Of a stretch of DNA of 64,000 nucleotides, positions 41,575 through 50,444 are shown piece after piece. The DNA is from Streptomyces sp. NBC_01381 (GTDB lineage Bacteria > Actinomycetota > Actinomycetes > Streptomycetales > Streptomycetaceae): assembly GCF_026340305.1 (NCBI RefSeq), contig NZ_JAPEPI010000002.1, positions 3,472,001 through 3,536,000 of the forward strand. The letters run 5' to 3'. The stretch's first letter is position 1; each line of letters begins with the position of its first letter. A program made the translations under genes and the position numbers. The notes beneath the pieces are model-generated. The model ran no database searches. It was not told the DNA's origin and was given only the letters and a program-made list of their open reading frames with translations.

Positions 41575-42357
41575 CTAGTAACCGCCGATCGGCGCCGCGG
41601 CGTGGCTGACCGGCACGGTGTGGGTGATCCAGGAGGGGCCGACGAGGAGGTGGAGCAGGAAGGAGGTGGGTTCCGGGAGGTAGTTGGGGACGCCGTCGCG
41701 CAGCGCGAGGCCGCTCTGGAGGTGGGTGCTGGGGGCGATGGCCAGGGTGCTGCCCGCGAAGGGGGCGACGATGGGGCGGTGCACATGCCCCGCCAGAACG
41801 CGGGCGACATTCCCGTGCCGGGCGAGCACCCGACCGAGCTCCTCGCCGTCGTCGAGACGCATCCCGTCGAGGAACGGGATGCCGATCGCGATCGGCGGAT
41901 GGTGCAGGCAGACGACGGCCGGAGTCGACGGCCGGCGGGCCAGGGCCCCGTCGAGCCAGTCCAGTTGCGCGGCTCCGAGACGCCCGCCTCCTGAGTGGGG
42001 CACCTTCGAGTTCAGGACGACGAGCGTGAACGCGGGGAAGTCCACGCTGTAGTGGGCCTGTTTGCCCTCACCGACGAAGCGCGTTCCGGCGAACTCGTCG
42101 AGCAGCGCATCGGGTTCGTCGTGATTGCCTGCCACCAGGTGCAGGGGGAGGGGAAACCGGCGGATCACTTCGTGGAGGGTCCGGTACTCCTCCGGACTGC
42201 CGTGATCCACCAGATCGCCGGTGATCACCACGCAGTCCGGGCGGGGGTCGAGCGCGAGGACCCGGCCGAGCGCCCGGTCGAGGCCCCTGGCGGGATCACC
42301 CGCCAGGGGGCCGGTCGTGAGATGCGGATCGCTGAGATGCGCGATGGCTGTCGTCAT
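41575..42357 (-). CDS. Metallophosphoesterase (cAMP phosphodiesterase-like)
   Basis: A 260-residue calcineurin-type phosphoesterase similar to CpdA. The metal motifs are D10-x-H12 (AHLSDPHL), GDLVDHG (near 48-54), GNHDEP (near 76-81), CLHHPPI (near 158) and GHVHRP (near 196-201). It hydrolyses phosphodiesters or cyclic nucleotides with two metals; the substrate is not proven. Start at ATG 42357. The frame is open further back, antisense to no real gene, but without family similarity. The end at 41575 is immediately beside the broken sugar-binding gene. Confidence 0.9.
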   Translation of the reverse strand: MTTAIAHLSDPHLTTGPLAGDPARGLDRALGRVLALDPRPDCVVITGDLVDHGSPEEYRTLHEVIRRFPLPLHLVAGNHDEPDALLDEFAGTRFVGEGKQAHYSVDFPAFTLVVLNSKVPHSGGGRLGAAQLDWLDGALARRPSTPAVVCLHHPPIAIGIPFLDGMRLDDGEELGRVLARHGNVARVLAGHVHRPIVAPFAGSTLAIAPSTHLQSGLALRDGVPNYLPEPTSFLLHLLVGPSWITHTVPVSHAAAPIGGY

Positions 42358-42389
42358 CCTCGAACGTTCCAACACCCTTGAGGGGAAGG

Positions 42390-43280
42390 TCAATCCGTGA
42401 ATGCCGGCGCGAGTACGTCCTCGCACCACTGACGGAAGGTCGTGGGCGCGTTCTCGGGAGTGCTCGGCGCGGTTGCACCGTAGTAGCCCTGGTCGTTCAG
42501 GGAATCCGTCATGTCGGCAAGGCCCTGCGCCCAGGCCTCGCTCGCCCCGAAGCGCATCATCGTCGCCTTGTAGTCCGCGCCGGTGGTCTGCTGCGCGCGC
42601 ACCGGACAGCCGATGACCTCGGCGACGACCTGCGCCATGGCCTCGGGGGAGAGGTCGTCGGGTCCGACCAGGGGGACGTCGGCCTGCCCGGTCCAGGAGG
42701 TGTCGAGCAGCAGCCGGACCGCCGTGGCGGCTATGTCGCGGGTGGCGCAGGTGCGCAGGACGCGGTCCGGAGCCAGCGCCAGGCGGAGCGTTCCCGTCGC
42801 GCGGACCGAATCGGCCTGGCCCAGCAGGTTCTCCATCAGGAACGGCGGGCACAGCGCCCGGTAGTGCGCCCCCATCGCGGAGATCGCCTCGTCCGCGGCG
42901 AGCGACGCCGAGATCTGCCCGGCGTTCTTCGCCACTCTGCGGCCCAGGGTCGAGACGCCGACGACCCGAGCGACACCCTGCTGCCCGGTCACCTCGCGCA
43001 GCGGCTCGGTGAAGTCGCGGAAGTGGCCCTCGACACTGGCGGCCCCAGGCGTCGGGGGCACCAGCCAGAACAGGCGGTCGGCGCCCGCGCACGCCTCCTT
43101 CAGGACGGCCGGGTCGGCATGCGATCCCCGTACGACGTCGACGCGCTCGCGCGCCCGCTCAGAGAGACGGGCGGGGTCGCGGGCGATCACCCGGATCGGC
43201 GGGGTGCCGTCGGGGGCGTCGAGGAGACGGTCGAGGACCTGGCGGCCGATCTGCCCGGTCGGGGTGGTGATGACGATCAT
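42390..43280 (-). CDS. NmrA-like NAD(P)-binding protein
   Basis: A 296-residue atypical short-chain dehydrogenase of the NmrA/HSCARG type. N-terminal Rossmann pattern: MIVITTPTGQIGRQVLDRLL (TPTGxIG), a PPTPGAASVEGHFRDFTEPL segment, and the substrate-site region GAHYRALCPPFLMENLL. Such proteins reduce quinones or act as redox sensors. Start ATG 43280 is preceded by GGGAG at 6 bases; TTG 43286 is rejected. It is divergent from a LysR gene (172 bases apart) that probably regulates it. Confidence 0.87.
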   Translation of the reverse strand: MIVITTPTGQIGRQVLDRLLDAPDGTPPIRVIARDPARLSERARERVDVVRGSHADPAVLKEACAGADRLFWLVPPTPGAASVEGHFRDFTEPLREVTGQQGVARVVGVSTLGRRVAKNAGQISASLAADEAISAMGAHYRALCPPFLMENLLGQADSVRATGTLRLALAPDRVLRTCATRDIAATAVRLLLDTSWTGQADVPLVGPDDLSPEAMAQVVAEVIGCPVRAQQTTGADYKATMMRFGASEAWAQGLADMTDSLNDQGYYGATAPSTPENAPTTFRQWCEDVLAPAFTD

Positions 43281-43452
43281 GAACAACTCCCATAGGGGTA
43301 AGTCGAGTTGGCGATGGCAGGTGGTGTTTGAGGAGGCTTCGGCGGGTGCTTCGCCGGATGTCGTCGAGCCTGCTGCGTCGCGCGCCCGAACTGAAGGACC
43401 GATCAGCTCCCGCTTGTTACCCTCAGGGCAATACCGACCGGAGGGGGAGAGC

Positions 43453-44286
43453 GTGGAGTCCCGCCCGCTGAGCTACTTCGTCGCCGTCGCCGAGGAGCTC
43501 AACTTCGCCCGCGCCGCAGAGCGCCTCGGCATCTCCCCGCCGCCCCTGTCCCGCGCGATCCGCCGGCTTGAGGCGGACCTTGGCGTCACCCTCCTCGAGC
43601 GGACCACCCACAGCGTGACGCTGACCCCGGCCGGGACGGTGCTGCTCGCCGAGGCGAGGACCGCCCTCGACGCCCTGCGGGCCGCCGCCCGCCGGGCCCA
43701 GCGCGCGGCCTCCCCGGAGCCGAAGCTGGTCCTGGCCGTCAAGGCGGACGGGGACGCGGGACTCCTGGAGCCGATCCTGGCGCGGCACGCCGCCGATCCC
43801 GCGGCCGTGCCCGTCGCCGTCCGGCTGTGCGCCTGGCACGAACAGCCGCGGCTCCTGCGCCAGGGGGAAGCCGATGTGGCCCTGGTGCACGAGCCCTTCG
43901 ACCGCACCGGCCTGGACAGCGAGGCGCTGGTCGCCGAACCGCGTGTCGTGGCACTCGCCGCCACGCACCCGCTCGCCGGCAAGGACCAGGTGGCGCTCGC
44001 CGATCTCGGCCTGCGCCCCGGCGATGTGCACCGCTTCATCGACGAGACCCGCGGCCGGGGCCACGACCTCGCCCAACTCCTCGCGCTCGTCGGCCTCGGC
44101 GACGTCACCCCCTTGTTCCCCGTCTCGGTGGCCGACCGCTACCCGCGCCCCGGTGTCGTCTACCGGCCGGTCACGGACGCACCGCCCGCGGTCCTCGCCG
44201 TCGCCTGGCCGCAGCAGTCCCGCTCGACGGACGTGGCGGCACTCGTCCGCGCCGCCACGTCCCTGGCGGAGGCGGGCCAAGGGTGA
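43453..44286 (+). CDS. LysR-family regulator divergent from the NmrA gene
   Basis: A 277-residue LysR protein. Winged helix: LSYFVAVAEELNFARAAERLGISPPPLSRAIRRLEADLGVTLLERTTHSVTLTPAG (residues 4-60). The effector domain follows with LVLAVKADGDAGLLEPIL and GLRPGDVHRFIDETRGRG. Start GTG 43453 follows GGGGGAGAGC. The frame is open upstream through the divergent region, but without similarity. Its most likely target is the divergent NmrA gene. Confidence 0.88.
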   Translation: MESRPLSYFVAVAEELNFARAAERLGISPPPLSRAIRRLEADLGVTLLERTTHSVTLTPAGTVLLAEARTALDALRAAARRAQRAASPEPKLVLAVKADGDAGLLEPILARHAADPAAVPVAVRLCAWHEQPRLLRQGEADVALVHEPFDRTGLDSEALVAEPRVVALAATHPLAGKDQVALADLGLRPGDVHRFIDETRGRGHDLAQLLALVGLGDVTPLFPVSVADRYPRPGVVYRPVTDAPPAVLAVAWPQQSRSTDVAALVRAATSLAEAGQG

Positions 44287-44353
44287 GTGCGGCAGCGCCG
44301 GCGGGCCTGCGCGGGACCCTCCCTTGTCATGACCGCTGCGGTATAACCGGCGC

Positions 44354-44716
44354 ATGATCTACCACGCCGTGCCGCTCAGCGAGTGGAGCGCCAAGACCGA
44401 CCGCCCGTACGCACCCGCCTCGCTCGCGGAGGAAGGGTTCGTCCACTGCTCCCCTGACGAGGAGACAACTCTGGCCGTCGTCAACGCCTTCTACCGGAGC
44501 GCGCCGCGGCCGCTGCTGGTGCTGTGTCTCGACGAGGACCGTCTCGCCGCCCGGGTGGAACACGAGGCGGCGGCCCCCGCCCCGCCGCCCGGTGTCGCCG
44601 AACGCACCCTGTTTCCCCATGTGTTCGGGCCCGTCAACCGTGACGCCGTCGAGCGGATCCTGGAGGTCGAGTGGGACGAGGAGGGCTTGGCCAGGGGATT
44701 GAAGCAGGCGAGCTGA
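44354..44716 (+). CDS. DUF952 family protein
   Basis: A 120-residue protein of DUF952: MIYHAVPLSEWSAKTDRPYAPASLAEEGFVHCSPDEETTLAVVNAFYR, and the C-terminal HVFGPVNRDAVERILEVEWDEEG. The conserved GFVHCS block is present. The family is of unknown function, thought related to glutathione S-transferase-like or thioredoxin-fold proteins. No ribosome-binding site precedes ATG 44354; the sequence TATAAC sits 6 bases before it, so it may be leaderless. Convergent with a hydrolase gene 27 bases downstream. Confidence 0.85.
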   Translation: MIYHAVPLSEWSAKTDRPYAPASLAEEGFVHCSPDEETTLAVVNAFYRSAPRPLLVLCLDEDRLAARVEHEAAAPAPPPGVAERTLFPHVFGPVNRDAVERILEVEWDEEGLARGLKQAS

Positions 44717-44742
44717 CACACGCGGCGAGACCCCGCCGACGG

Positions 44743-45633
44743 TCAGCGGGCAAGCAGGTCCCGCAAGGCCTTGGCGATGTCGGCGGGCGCCTCCTCCGCC
44801 ATGAAGTGACCGCACGAGACGGTGGAGTGGCGCAGGTCGGCCGCCCACGCTCCCCACAGCGCCGCCGCCTCGAAGCCGAGTGCGGCGCCCCAGTCCTGCT
44901 GGAGGACCGTCACGGGCATGGTCAGCCGGTTGCCCGCCGCGCGGTCCGCCCGGTCGTGGTCGACGTCGATGCCCGCGGAAGCGCGGTAGTCCGCGACGAT
45001 GGACGGCATGGCATCGCGGCAGGCCCGCAGATAGGCGGCGCGGATCTCGCCAGGGACGGCCTCGGGGTCATGGGCCCACACGTCGAGGAAGTGACCGAAG
45101 AACTCGTCCGCGCAGGCGGCGATCATCTTCTCGGGCAGTCCCGGCGGCTGGGCCATGAGGTACAGGTGAAAGCCGACGGCCGCGGTCGTGCCGTGCAGGG
45201 CCTCCCACATGTCGAGGGTGGGCAGTACGTCGAGGCAGGCCAGATGGGTGATCACGTCCGGATGGTCGAGCCCCGCACGGAAGGCCACCAGCGCTCCCCG
45301 GTCGTGCCCGGCCAGCGCGAAACGGTCGTGCCCGAGGCTCTTGGCCAGGGCGACGATGTCGCGTGCCATGGTCCGCTTGGAGTAGGTGTCGGGGCTCTCC
45401 GCCACGGGTTTGTCGCTGTCGCCGTAGCCGCGCAGGTCGGGGCAGACGACGGTGTGGTCGGCCGCGAGGTCGGCGGCGACATGGCGCCACATCAGGTGCG
45501 TCTGGGGGAAACCGTGCAGCAGGACGACCGGCGGGCCCGAGCCGCCGACGGCCGCGGTCAGGGTGACGCCGTCGGCCACCGGCACGCGGTGGCGGTCGAA
45601 TCCGTCGATGGTGGGTTCCATGGCTGCGCTCAT
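44743..45633 (-). CDS. Alpha/beta hydrolase, haloacetate dehalogenase/epoxide hydrolase-like
   Basis: A 296-residue alpha/beta hydrolase with an Asp nucleophile. Oxyanion motif LLHGFPQTHLMWR (residues 39-50), nucleophile GHDRGALV (Asp111-Arg112), PDLRGYGDSDKP (65-76), and His in CGHFMAEEAP near 275. The Asp-Arg pair resembles fluoroacetate dehalogenases, but the second Arg of DRGGR is Leu here, so true fluoroacetate dehalogenation is less likely; an epoxide hydrolase or related reaction is possible. The start could be at ATG 45633 or ATG 45621. It is convergent with the DUF952 gene. Confidence 0.85.
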   Translation of the reverse strand: MSAAMEPTIDGFDRHRVPVADGVTLTAAVGGSGPPVVLLHGFPQTHLMWRHVAADLAADHTVVCPDLRGYGDSDKPVAESPDTYSKRTMARDIVALAKSLGHDRFALAGHDRGALVAFRAGLDHPDVITHLACLDVLPTLDMWEALHGTTAAVGFHLYLMAQPPGLPEKMIAACADEFFGHFLDVWAHDPEAVPGEIRAAYLRACRDAMPSIVADYRASAGIDVDHDRADRAAGNRLTMPVTVLQQDWGAALGFEAAALWGAWAADLRHSTVSCGHFMAEEAPADIAKALRDLLAR

Positions 45634-45776
45634 TTCGGTGCGGAGGGGTTTCGCAGGTCGGCGTCCCGGATTCGGCCGGCGGTCGTCGCCGGGCCCGCGT
45701 CTCGGTCACGCGATGCGTCAAGCCTGCGGGCCCCCGATGAGCAGCCGATGAACGCGCTGTACGTTGAAGCCGGCGG

Positions 45777-45996
45777 GCCGAGGCCGTGCGGGTCGTGTCG
45801 GATGCCGTGCGGCGCACCCGTGCCGGGATCGCCGACCCTGACCGGCCCACCGGATCGTTCCTCTTTCCTCGGGCCGACCGGCGTCGGTAGGACCGAGCCG
45901 GCCACGGCGCTCGCCGGCTTCCTCTGCGGCGTCGAGCGGGCCAGGGTCCGTATCGACATGAGCGGGTACGGCGAGAAGCACAGCGTGGGACGGAAG
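45777..45996 (+). pseudogene. Fragment of a clpB-like chaperone gene
   Basis: In frame 45777-45866, translation gives AEAVRVVSDAVRRTRAGIADPDRPTGSFLF, matching the start of the second AAA+ domain of ClpB. After one extra T (in the run 45864-45866), the match continues in the next frame: FLGPTGVGRTEPATALAGFLCGVERARVRIDMSGYGEKHSVGR, including a degenerate Walker A (GPTGVGRT for GPTGVGKT). Similarity stops near 45996, just before the SARP gene. About 73 residues are left, with several substitutions at invariant sites, so this is an old relic, inside the 375-base gap upstream of the SARP gene. Confidence 0.85.
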
Positions 45997-46008
45997 GGCG
46001 GGCGGGAC

Positions 46009-48012
46009 GTGCACGTGGACTTCGGGGTGCTCGGCCCCGTCGCTGCCTGGGACGAGGACGGCGTGGCCGTCCCGCTCAAGGGGCCGAGGCACCGGGCGGT
46101 CCTCGCCCGGCTCATCGTGGCCCGCAGGCGCGTCGTCCCGGTCGCGCGCCTGGTGGAAGACCTGTGGGAGGAGCCCCCTGCGGACGCCGTCGGCACGATC
46201 AGGACGTTCGTCGCCGGTCTGCGCCGCGCGATCGAGCCGGACAGGCCGCCCCGGGCGCCGGCCCGCCTGCTCGTCACCGAGGGACCGGGATACGCGCTGC
46301 GGGCGGCCCCCGATGACATCGACGCCTGGCGGTTTGAGAAAGACGTCGAGTCCGCCGCCGAACTCCCGCCGGGGCGGCTCGTGGTCCGGCTCACCGACGC
46401 GCTCGCGACCTGGCGCGGTCCCGCCTACGCCGACTTCGCGGATGAGCCGTGGGCCCGCGCAGAGCGCTCCCGGCTCACCGAACTGCGCCTGCACGCCGTC
46501 GAGCGCCGCGCCGAGGGCAGGATCGCCCTTGGCGCGGCCGCCGAGGCGGTGCCGGACCTCGACGCCCATGTCGCCGACCACCCGTGGCGCGAAGACGCCT
46601 GGCATCTGCTCGCGACCGCCCTGTACCGGTCGGGACGCCAGGCCGACGCGCTGTCCGTGGTCCGCCGCGCACGGCGGATGCTCGGCGAACACCTCGGGGT
46701 GGACCCGGGCCCGCGGCTGCGCCGCCTCGAAGCGGACATGCTGCGCCAGGAGGACCATCTGGACCCGGGCCCCGGCGGAACGGCGGCCCAGGTCTGGGCC
46801 CAGGCGGCAGCGGCGTACGAGAACGCGGTGCCCTCGCGGGCCCGCGCCCGCCTGGAGTCCACGGCCGGTCTGATGCGCGACCTGGCGGTGACCGGAGGCG
46901 GCGGCTTGGAGGCCGCGCGGCGCCACCGGGTCGCGGCCGTGGCCGCCGCGGAGCAACTGGGCGACCCGGAACTGACGGCGCGCGTCATCGGCATCTACGA
47001 CGTGCCCGCGATCTGGACGCGGTCGGACGACCCCGAACAGGCCGCATGGCTGGTGGGCGCCGCCGAACGCACCTTGCGGCTCCTTCCGGCCGGACGGCAC
47101 GACGCGGTACGCGGACGGCTGCTAGCCACGGTCGCCGTCGAGTCCCGCGGCACGCTCCCCGGCGAGCAGAGCGCGTCGGGCACCCACTCGCGCGCCCTGC
47201 AGGCCGCACGGCAGTCGGAGCGGATCGCACGGGACCTGGGCGACGCGTCACTGCTTGCCTTCGCGTTGAACGGCGTATTCATGCAGACGTTCCAGCGGGC
47301 GGGCCTCGCCGCACGGCGCGATGCGATCGGCGCCGAGTTGGTGTCCCTGTCCGAACAGAACAACCTCGTGACCTACGAGGTGCTCGGCCACCTCATCCGG
47401 CTGCAGGCGCGCTCCGCGCTCGCCGACTTCGCCGGGGCCGACCGGCACGCGGAAGCGGCGGACCGGCTGTCCCAGCGGCACGAACTGCCCCTCGTCGCCG
47501 TCTTCACGACGTGGTACCGGGCGCTGCGCACGTCCCTGACAGCGCCCCTTCCGACGGCGGAGTCCGCGTACGAAGCGGCCGCCGCGACCCTGGAAGGCGC
47601 GGGGATGCCGGGGCTGCGGCACGGCCTGCCGCCGCTGGCCCGGCTGAGTCTCTACGTCCGCCACGACGCGACGTCCAGGATCGACGCCGCCGCGATGGAC
47701 CGGGAGCTCGACTGGGGCCCCTACGAACCCTGGGTGCGCCCCCTCCTGCTCGTGTCCCGCGGCGACGACGCGGGCGCCCGTGCCGCGCTCCGGGACATCC
47801 CCGCACCGCCGCGCGACCTGCTGTTCGAGGCGCTCTGGTGCGTCGTGGCACGGGCCGCCGTCCTCGTGGGCGACCACGCGGTGATGCGCCGCGCCCATAC
47901 GCAGCTGGAGCCGGCGTCCGCCGAACTGGCGGGCGCCGGCAGCGGATTGATCAGCTGCGGCCCGGTCTCCCGGCACCTGGACGAGCTGGCCTCGGCCCTC
48001 GCACGCGCATAG
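46009..48012 (+). CDS. SARP/AfsR-type regulator with BTAD domain and long C-terminal helical region
   Basis: A 667-residue transcription regulator. Residues 1-95 form an OmpR-type winged helix (VDFGVLGPVAAWDEDGVAVPLKGPRHRAVLARLIVARRRVVPVARLVEDLW). Residues 100-245 form the BTAD domain (PDDIDAWRFEKDVESA, ERRAEGRIALGAAAEAVPDLDAHVADHPWREDAWHLLATALYRSGRQADALSVVRRARRMLGEHLGVDPGPRLRRLEADML). Residues 250-667 are TPR-like helices without an NB-ARC ATPase. SARPs activate pathway genes; there is no secondary metabolite cluster next to it, so the target is unknown. Start is among GTG 45985, 46009 and 46015; I prefer 46009. The same frame is open far upstream only by chance, through the clpB relic. Confidence 0.85.
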   Translation: MHVDFGVLGPVAAWDEDGVAVPLKGPRHRAVLARLIVARRRVVPVARLVEDLWEEPPADAVGTIRTFVAGLRRAIEPDRPPRAPARLLVTEGPGYALRAAPDDIDAWRFEKDVESAAELPPGRLVVRLTDALATWRGPAYADFADEPWARAERSRLTELRLHAVERRAEGRIALGAAAEAVPDLDAHVADHPWREDAWHLLATALYRSGRQADALSVVRRARRMLGEHLGVDPGPRLRRLEADMLRQEDHLDPGPGGTAAQVWAQAAAAYENAVPSRARARLESTAGLMRDLAVTGGGGLEAARRHRVAAVAAAEQLGDPELTARVIGIYDVPAIWTRSDDPEQAAWLVGAAERTLRLLPAGRHDAVRGRLLATVAVESRGTLPGEQSASGTHSRALQAARQSERIARDLGDASLLAFALNGVFMQTFQRAGLAARRDAIGAELVSLSEQNNLVTYEVLGHLIRLQARSALADFAGADRHAEAADRLSQRHELPLVAVFTTWYRALRTSLTAPLPTAESAYEAAAATLEGAGMPGLRHGLPPLARLSLYVRHDATSRIDAAAMDRELDWGPYEPWVRPLLLVSRGDDAGARAALRDIPAPPRDLLFEALWCVVARAAVLVGDHAVMRRAHTQLEPASAELAGAGSGLISCGPVSRHLDELASALARA

Positions 48013-48036
48013 CGGCGACGTCACGGACCCGACGGT

Positions 48037-49230
48037 TCACCGGGCCGCGTCCAGCTCCGCGCGCAGCCCGTGGAACACCTTGGGCCGGTTCGCGCACACC
48101 ACGCCGACGAGCCGGCCCCCGTCCCGGTACGCCCGCACCGCGAAGTCGAGACGTCCGGGTGCCGTGGGGTCCCCGTCGACCTCCAGGGTGTCGGCGTCCT
48201 GCGGCGCACCGGCGACCTGGAGGTTGTTGCCGTACTGCTGGGTCCAGAAACACGGCTTCGGTGCGTACGGATCGGGCGAGCCGAGCAGGCTGCGGGCGAC
48301 CGCGGCGCCCTGTTCCTGGGCGTGGAACCAGTGCTCGAACCGGCACAGTTGCCCCTCAGGCCCGTAGGGTCCGCGGGCCACGTCCCCGGCCGCGTGGACG
48401 TCGGGCGCCGAGGTCCGGCCGTGGGCGTCGACGACGATGCCGTCGTCGACCTTCAGTCCCGCACGCTCGGCAAGCGCCGTCTCGGGGACCATGCCGACGG
48501 CGACGACGACCGTGTCCGCCGTCAGCGTGCCGCCCGCGTCGTCGGTGGCGACGACCCGCCCGTCCCGCCGCTCGAAGCGCTCGAGCCGCACGCCGGTGCG
48601 GATCTCCACGCCCTCGGACCGGTGCAGGCGGGCGACCGCATCGGCGACCGCACCGGGCAGCACGCGGCCGAGCGGCCGCGGCTCGGACTCGACGACCGTC
48701 ACGTCACAGCCGAGCCCGCGGGCGGTGGCCGCGACCTCGAGACCGATGAGACCGGCCCCGACCACCAGCACCCTGCCGCCCGCGGACAGCGTGCCGCGCA
48801 GCGCGTCGGCCTCGGCGAGGCTGCGCAGTTGGTGGACGCCGGGCAGGCCGTCGGTTCCCGGAAGGCCGCGGGGGCGGCCGCCTGTGGCGAGCAGCAGCCG
48901 CTCGTAGGGGAGGACCGTTCCGTCGGCGAGGAGCACGGTCCGCCCGGCCACGCCCACCTCGGTGACCGCCGTGCCGGTGCGCACGTCGACGCGCTGCTCC
49001 GCCCAGCTGTCCGCGGGACGCAGCAGCGTACGGGCGGGCGGCAGCGCCCCGGAGAGGACCTCCTTGGACAACGGCGGTCTGCGGTAGGGGAGTTCGGGTT
49101 CGTCGCCGACCAGGGTGAGCTCGCCCGCGTACCCTTCGGCGCGCAGCGTGAGCGCGGCGGTGGCTCCCGTGATGCCCGCGCCGACGATGACGACAGGGCC
49201 GGTCAGCGGGGCAGGGGCGGTGGTGGCCAC
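48037..49230 (-). CDS. FAD-dependent ferredoxin reductase-like oxidoreductase
   Basis: A 397-residue flavoprotein of the ferredoxin/rubredoxin reductase family (pyridine nucleotide-disulfide oxidoreductase fold). FAD site VVIVGAGITGATAALTLRAEG (residues 12-32), NAD site VLVVGAGLIGLEVAATARGLG (near 145-165), the FAD ATG-type motif GLKVDDGIVVDAHGRTSAPDVHAAGDVA, and a C-terminal reductase domain (WTQQYGNNLQVAG). Such enzymes pass electrons from NADH to a ferredoxin for P450s; no ferredoxin or P450 gene is next to it. Start at GTG 49230 with GGAG 5 bases upstream; the longer frame is antisense to another gene. Confidence 0.9.
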   Translation of the reverse strand: MATTAPAPLTGPVVIVGAGITGATAALTLRAEGYAGELTLVGDEPELPYRRPPLSKEVLSGALPPARTLLRPADSWAEQRVDVRTGTAVTEVGVAGRTVLLADGTVLPYERLLLATGGRPRGLPGTDGLPGVHQLRSLAEADALRGTLSAGGRVLVVGAGLIGLEVAATARGLGCDVTVVESEPRPLGRVLPGAVADAVARLHRSEGVEIRTGVRLERFERRDGRVVATDDAGGTLTADTVVVAVGMVPETALAERAGLKVDDGIVVDAHGRTSAPDVHAAGDVARGPYGPEGQLCRFEHWFHAQEQGAAVARSLLGSPDPYAPKPCFWTQQYGNNLQVAGAPQDADTLEVDGDPTAPGRLDFAVRAYRDGGRLVGVVCANRPKVFHGLRAELDAAR

Positions 49231-49410
49231 GGGCTCTCCAAGGGGTCGAAGTCGATCTGTGCTTGATCGCATGATGGGCAACGGTAACCGCCCGCGCGGG
49301 CCGCTCCCGAGGCCCGCCACTGGGGCAAGGTGACCGGCAGACGTCAGTTTTTGCGACGCCTCTTTCGAATCGACGGCGACCGGGACCGCGTCCGCCCTAC
49401 GATCGCCCGC

Positions 49411-50403
49411 ATGCCCCTTCAGCGCACGCCCGTTCAGCGCACGCCCCTCCAGCGCATGCTCCTTCACCGCATGCTGCGGACCGTCATGGTCCTCGCCGTG
49501 GCCGTCGCCGCCGCCCTCGTCGGGACGGTCGGGGTCGGCACGACCACGGCGCGGGCCGAGGAAGGAAAGCCGTCCCAGGGGCGGCAGTTGCTCTTCTTCA
49601 ATCACGCCTACGGAGTGCTCGACCGGGAGACCGCGGATGCCATCGAGCACTCCGCCTATCTGCGGGAGTTCGCCGACTTCCAGGTCCGCACCACCACCGG
49701 CTCCGACGGACAGACCTGGACCGGGCGCTATCTGATGGGCCGCGAGACCTACTTCGAACTGTTCGGCGTCGGTGATCTGCCGGGCCAGGACGGCGCCTTC
49801 GGTTCCGCGGGGATGGGCGTATCGACCGAGCGGGCGGGTGACGGGGCGAAGGTCATCGAGCGGCTGCGGGACCTTGGGGTGACCGAGCCGGTCGAGTTCC
49901 AGCAGACGCGCGACTTCGGCGACGGCGCCCCGGTGCCGTGGTACGACGCCGTGCTCACCACGGACCGGTACGACTCCTTCGGCGCCTGGGCGATGGAGTA
50001 CCGGCCGGAGTACTTCGCTGACCCGCGCAGCAAGACCGAACCGCCCAACTACCCCGGTGACGTGGGCCGCGAGCGCTATCTGCCCGACGACTACCGCGAC
50101 CACGCGATGCGCGACGTCACCTCGGTCCGCCTCGCCGCATCCGCACGCGACGTGGACAACACGGTGCCGCTGCTGCGCGCCGGCGGGTTCGCCGTCCGAG
50201 AGGTGGGCGACGGCGCCGTCGCGACGCGGGGCGGCGTCACGGTCCGGCTCGACGCCGCGCCGCGCGACCAAGCGGGCCTGCGGCAGGTCACGTTCGCGCT
50301 CAACGGGCCCGTGGGGTACCGACACGAGGAGCGGATCGGCCGGTCGACCCTCGTCGTGGGCCCGGGGATCGGCGCCGTGTGGAATTTCGACGCGCCGAAG
50401 TAG
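49411..50403 (+). CDS. Secreted DUF5829-like protein with N-terminal 15-base repeats
   Basis: A 330-residue exported protein; family DUF5829 is my best match (QLLFFNHAYGVLDRETADAIEHSAYLREFADFQVRTT, TWTGRYLMGRETYFELFG, YDSFGAWAMEYRPEYF). The signal peptide is preceded by a short repetitive basic extension (PLQRT-PVQRT-PLQRM-LLHRM) from five 15-base units (49414-49488); ATG 49456 or 49486 would remove most of it. The hydrophobic core is VLAVAVAAALVGTVGVG. The function is unknown. It begins opposite the flavoprotein gene. Confidence 0.75.
   Translation: MPLQRTPVQRTPLQRMLLHRMLRTVMVLAVAVAAALVGTVGVGTTTARAEEGKPSQGRQLLFFNHAYGVLDRETADAIEHSAYLREFADFQVRTTTGSDGQTWTGRYLMGRETYFELFGVGDLPGQDGAFGSAGMGVSTERAGDGAKVIERLRDLGVTEPVEFQQTRDFGDGAPVPWYDAVLTTDRYDSFGAWAMEYRPEYFADPRSKTEPPNYPGDVGRERYLPDDYRDHAMRDVTSVRLAASARDVDNTVPLLRAGGFAVREVGDGAVATRGGVTVRLDAAPRDQAGLRQVTFALNGPVGYRHEERIGRSTLVVGPGIGAVWNFDAPK
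49414..49488 (+). repeat. 15-base tandem repeat at the start of the DUF5829-like gene
   Basis: Units begin at 49414, 49429, 49444, 49459 and 49474; the first three differ by only a few bases (CCCSTTCAGCGCACG type), the last two are degenerate. It encodes a pentapeptide repeat in front of the signal peptide and could alter the start by slippage. Confidence 0.8.
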
Positions 50404-50444
50404 CCGCGCGGGAGCGGGTACGGGTGCAGGGGGGAGGGGCGGGC

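Noticed and set aside
44671..46008. N-terminal extension of the SARP frame back to 44671
   Set aside because: The frame is open by chance through an antisense hydrolase gene and the clpB relic; the SARP domain starts only near 46009.
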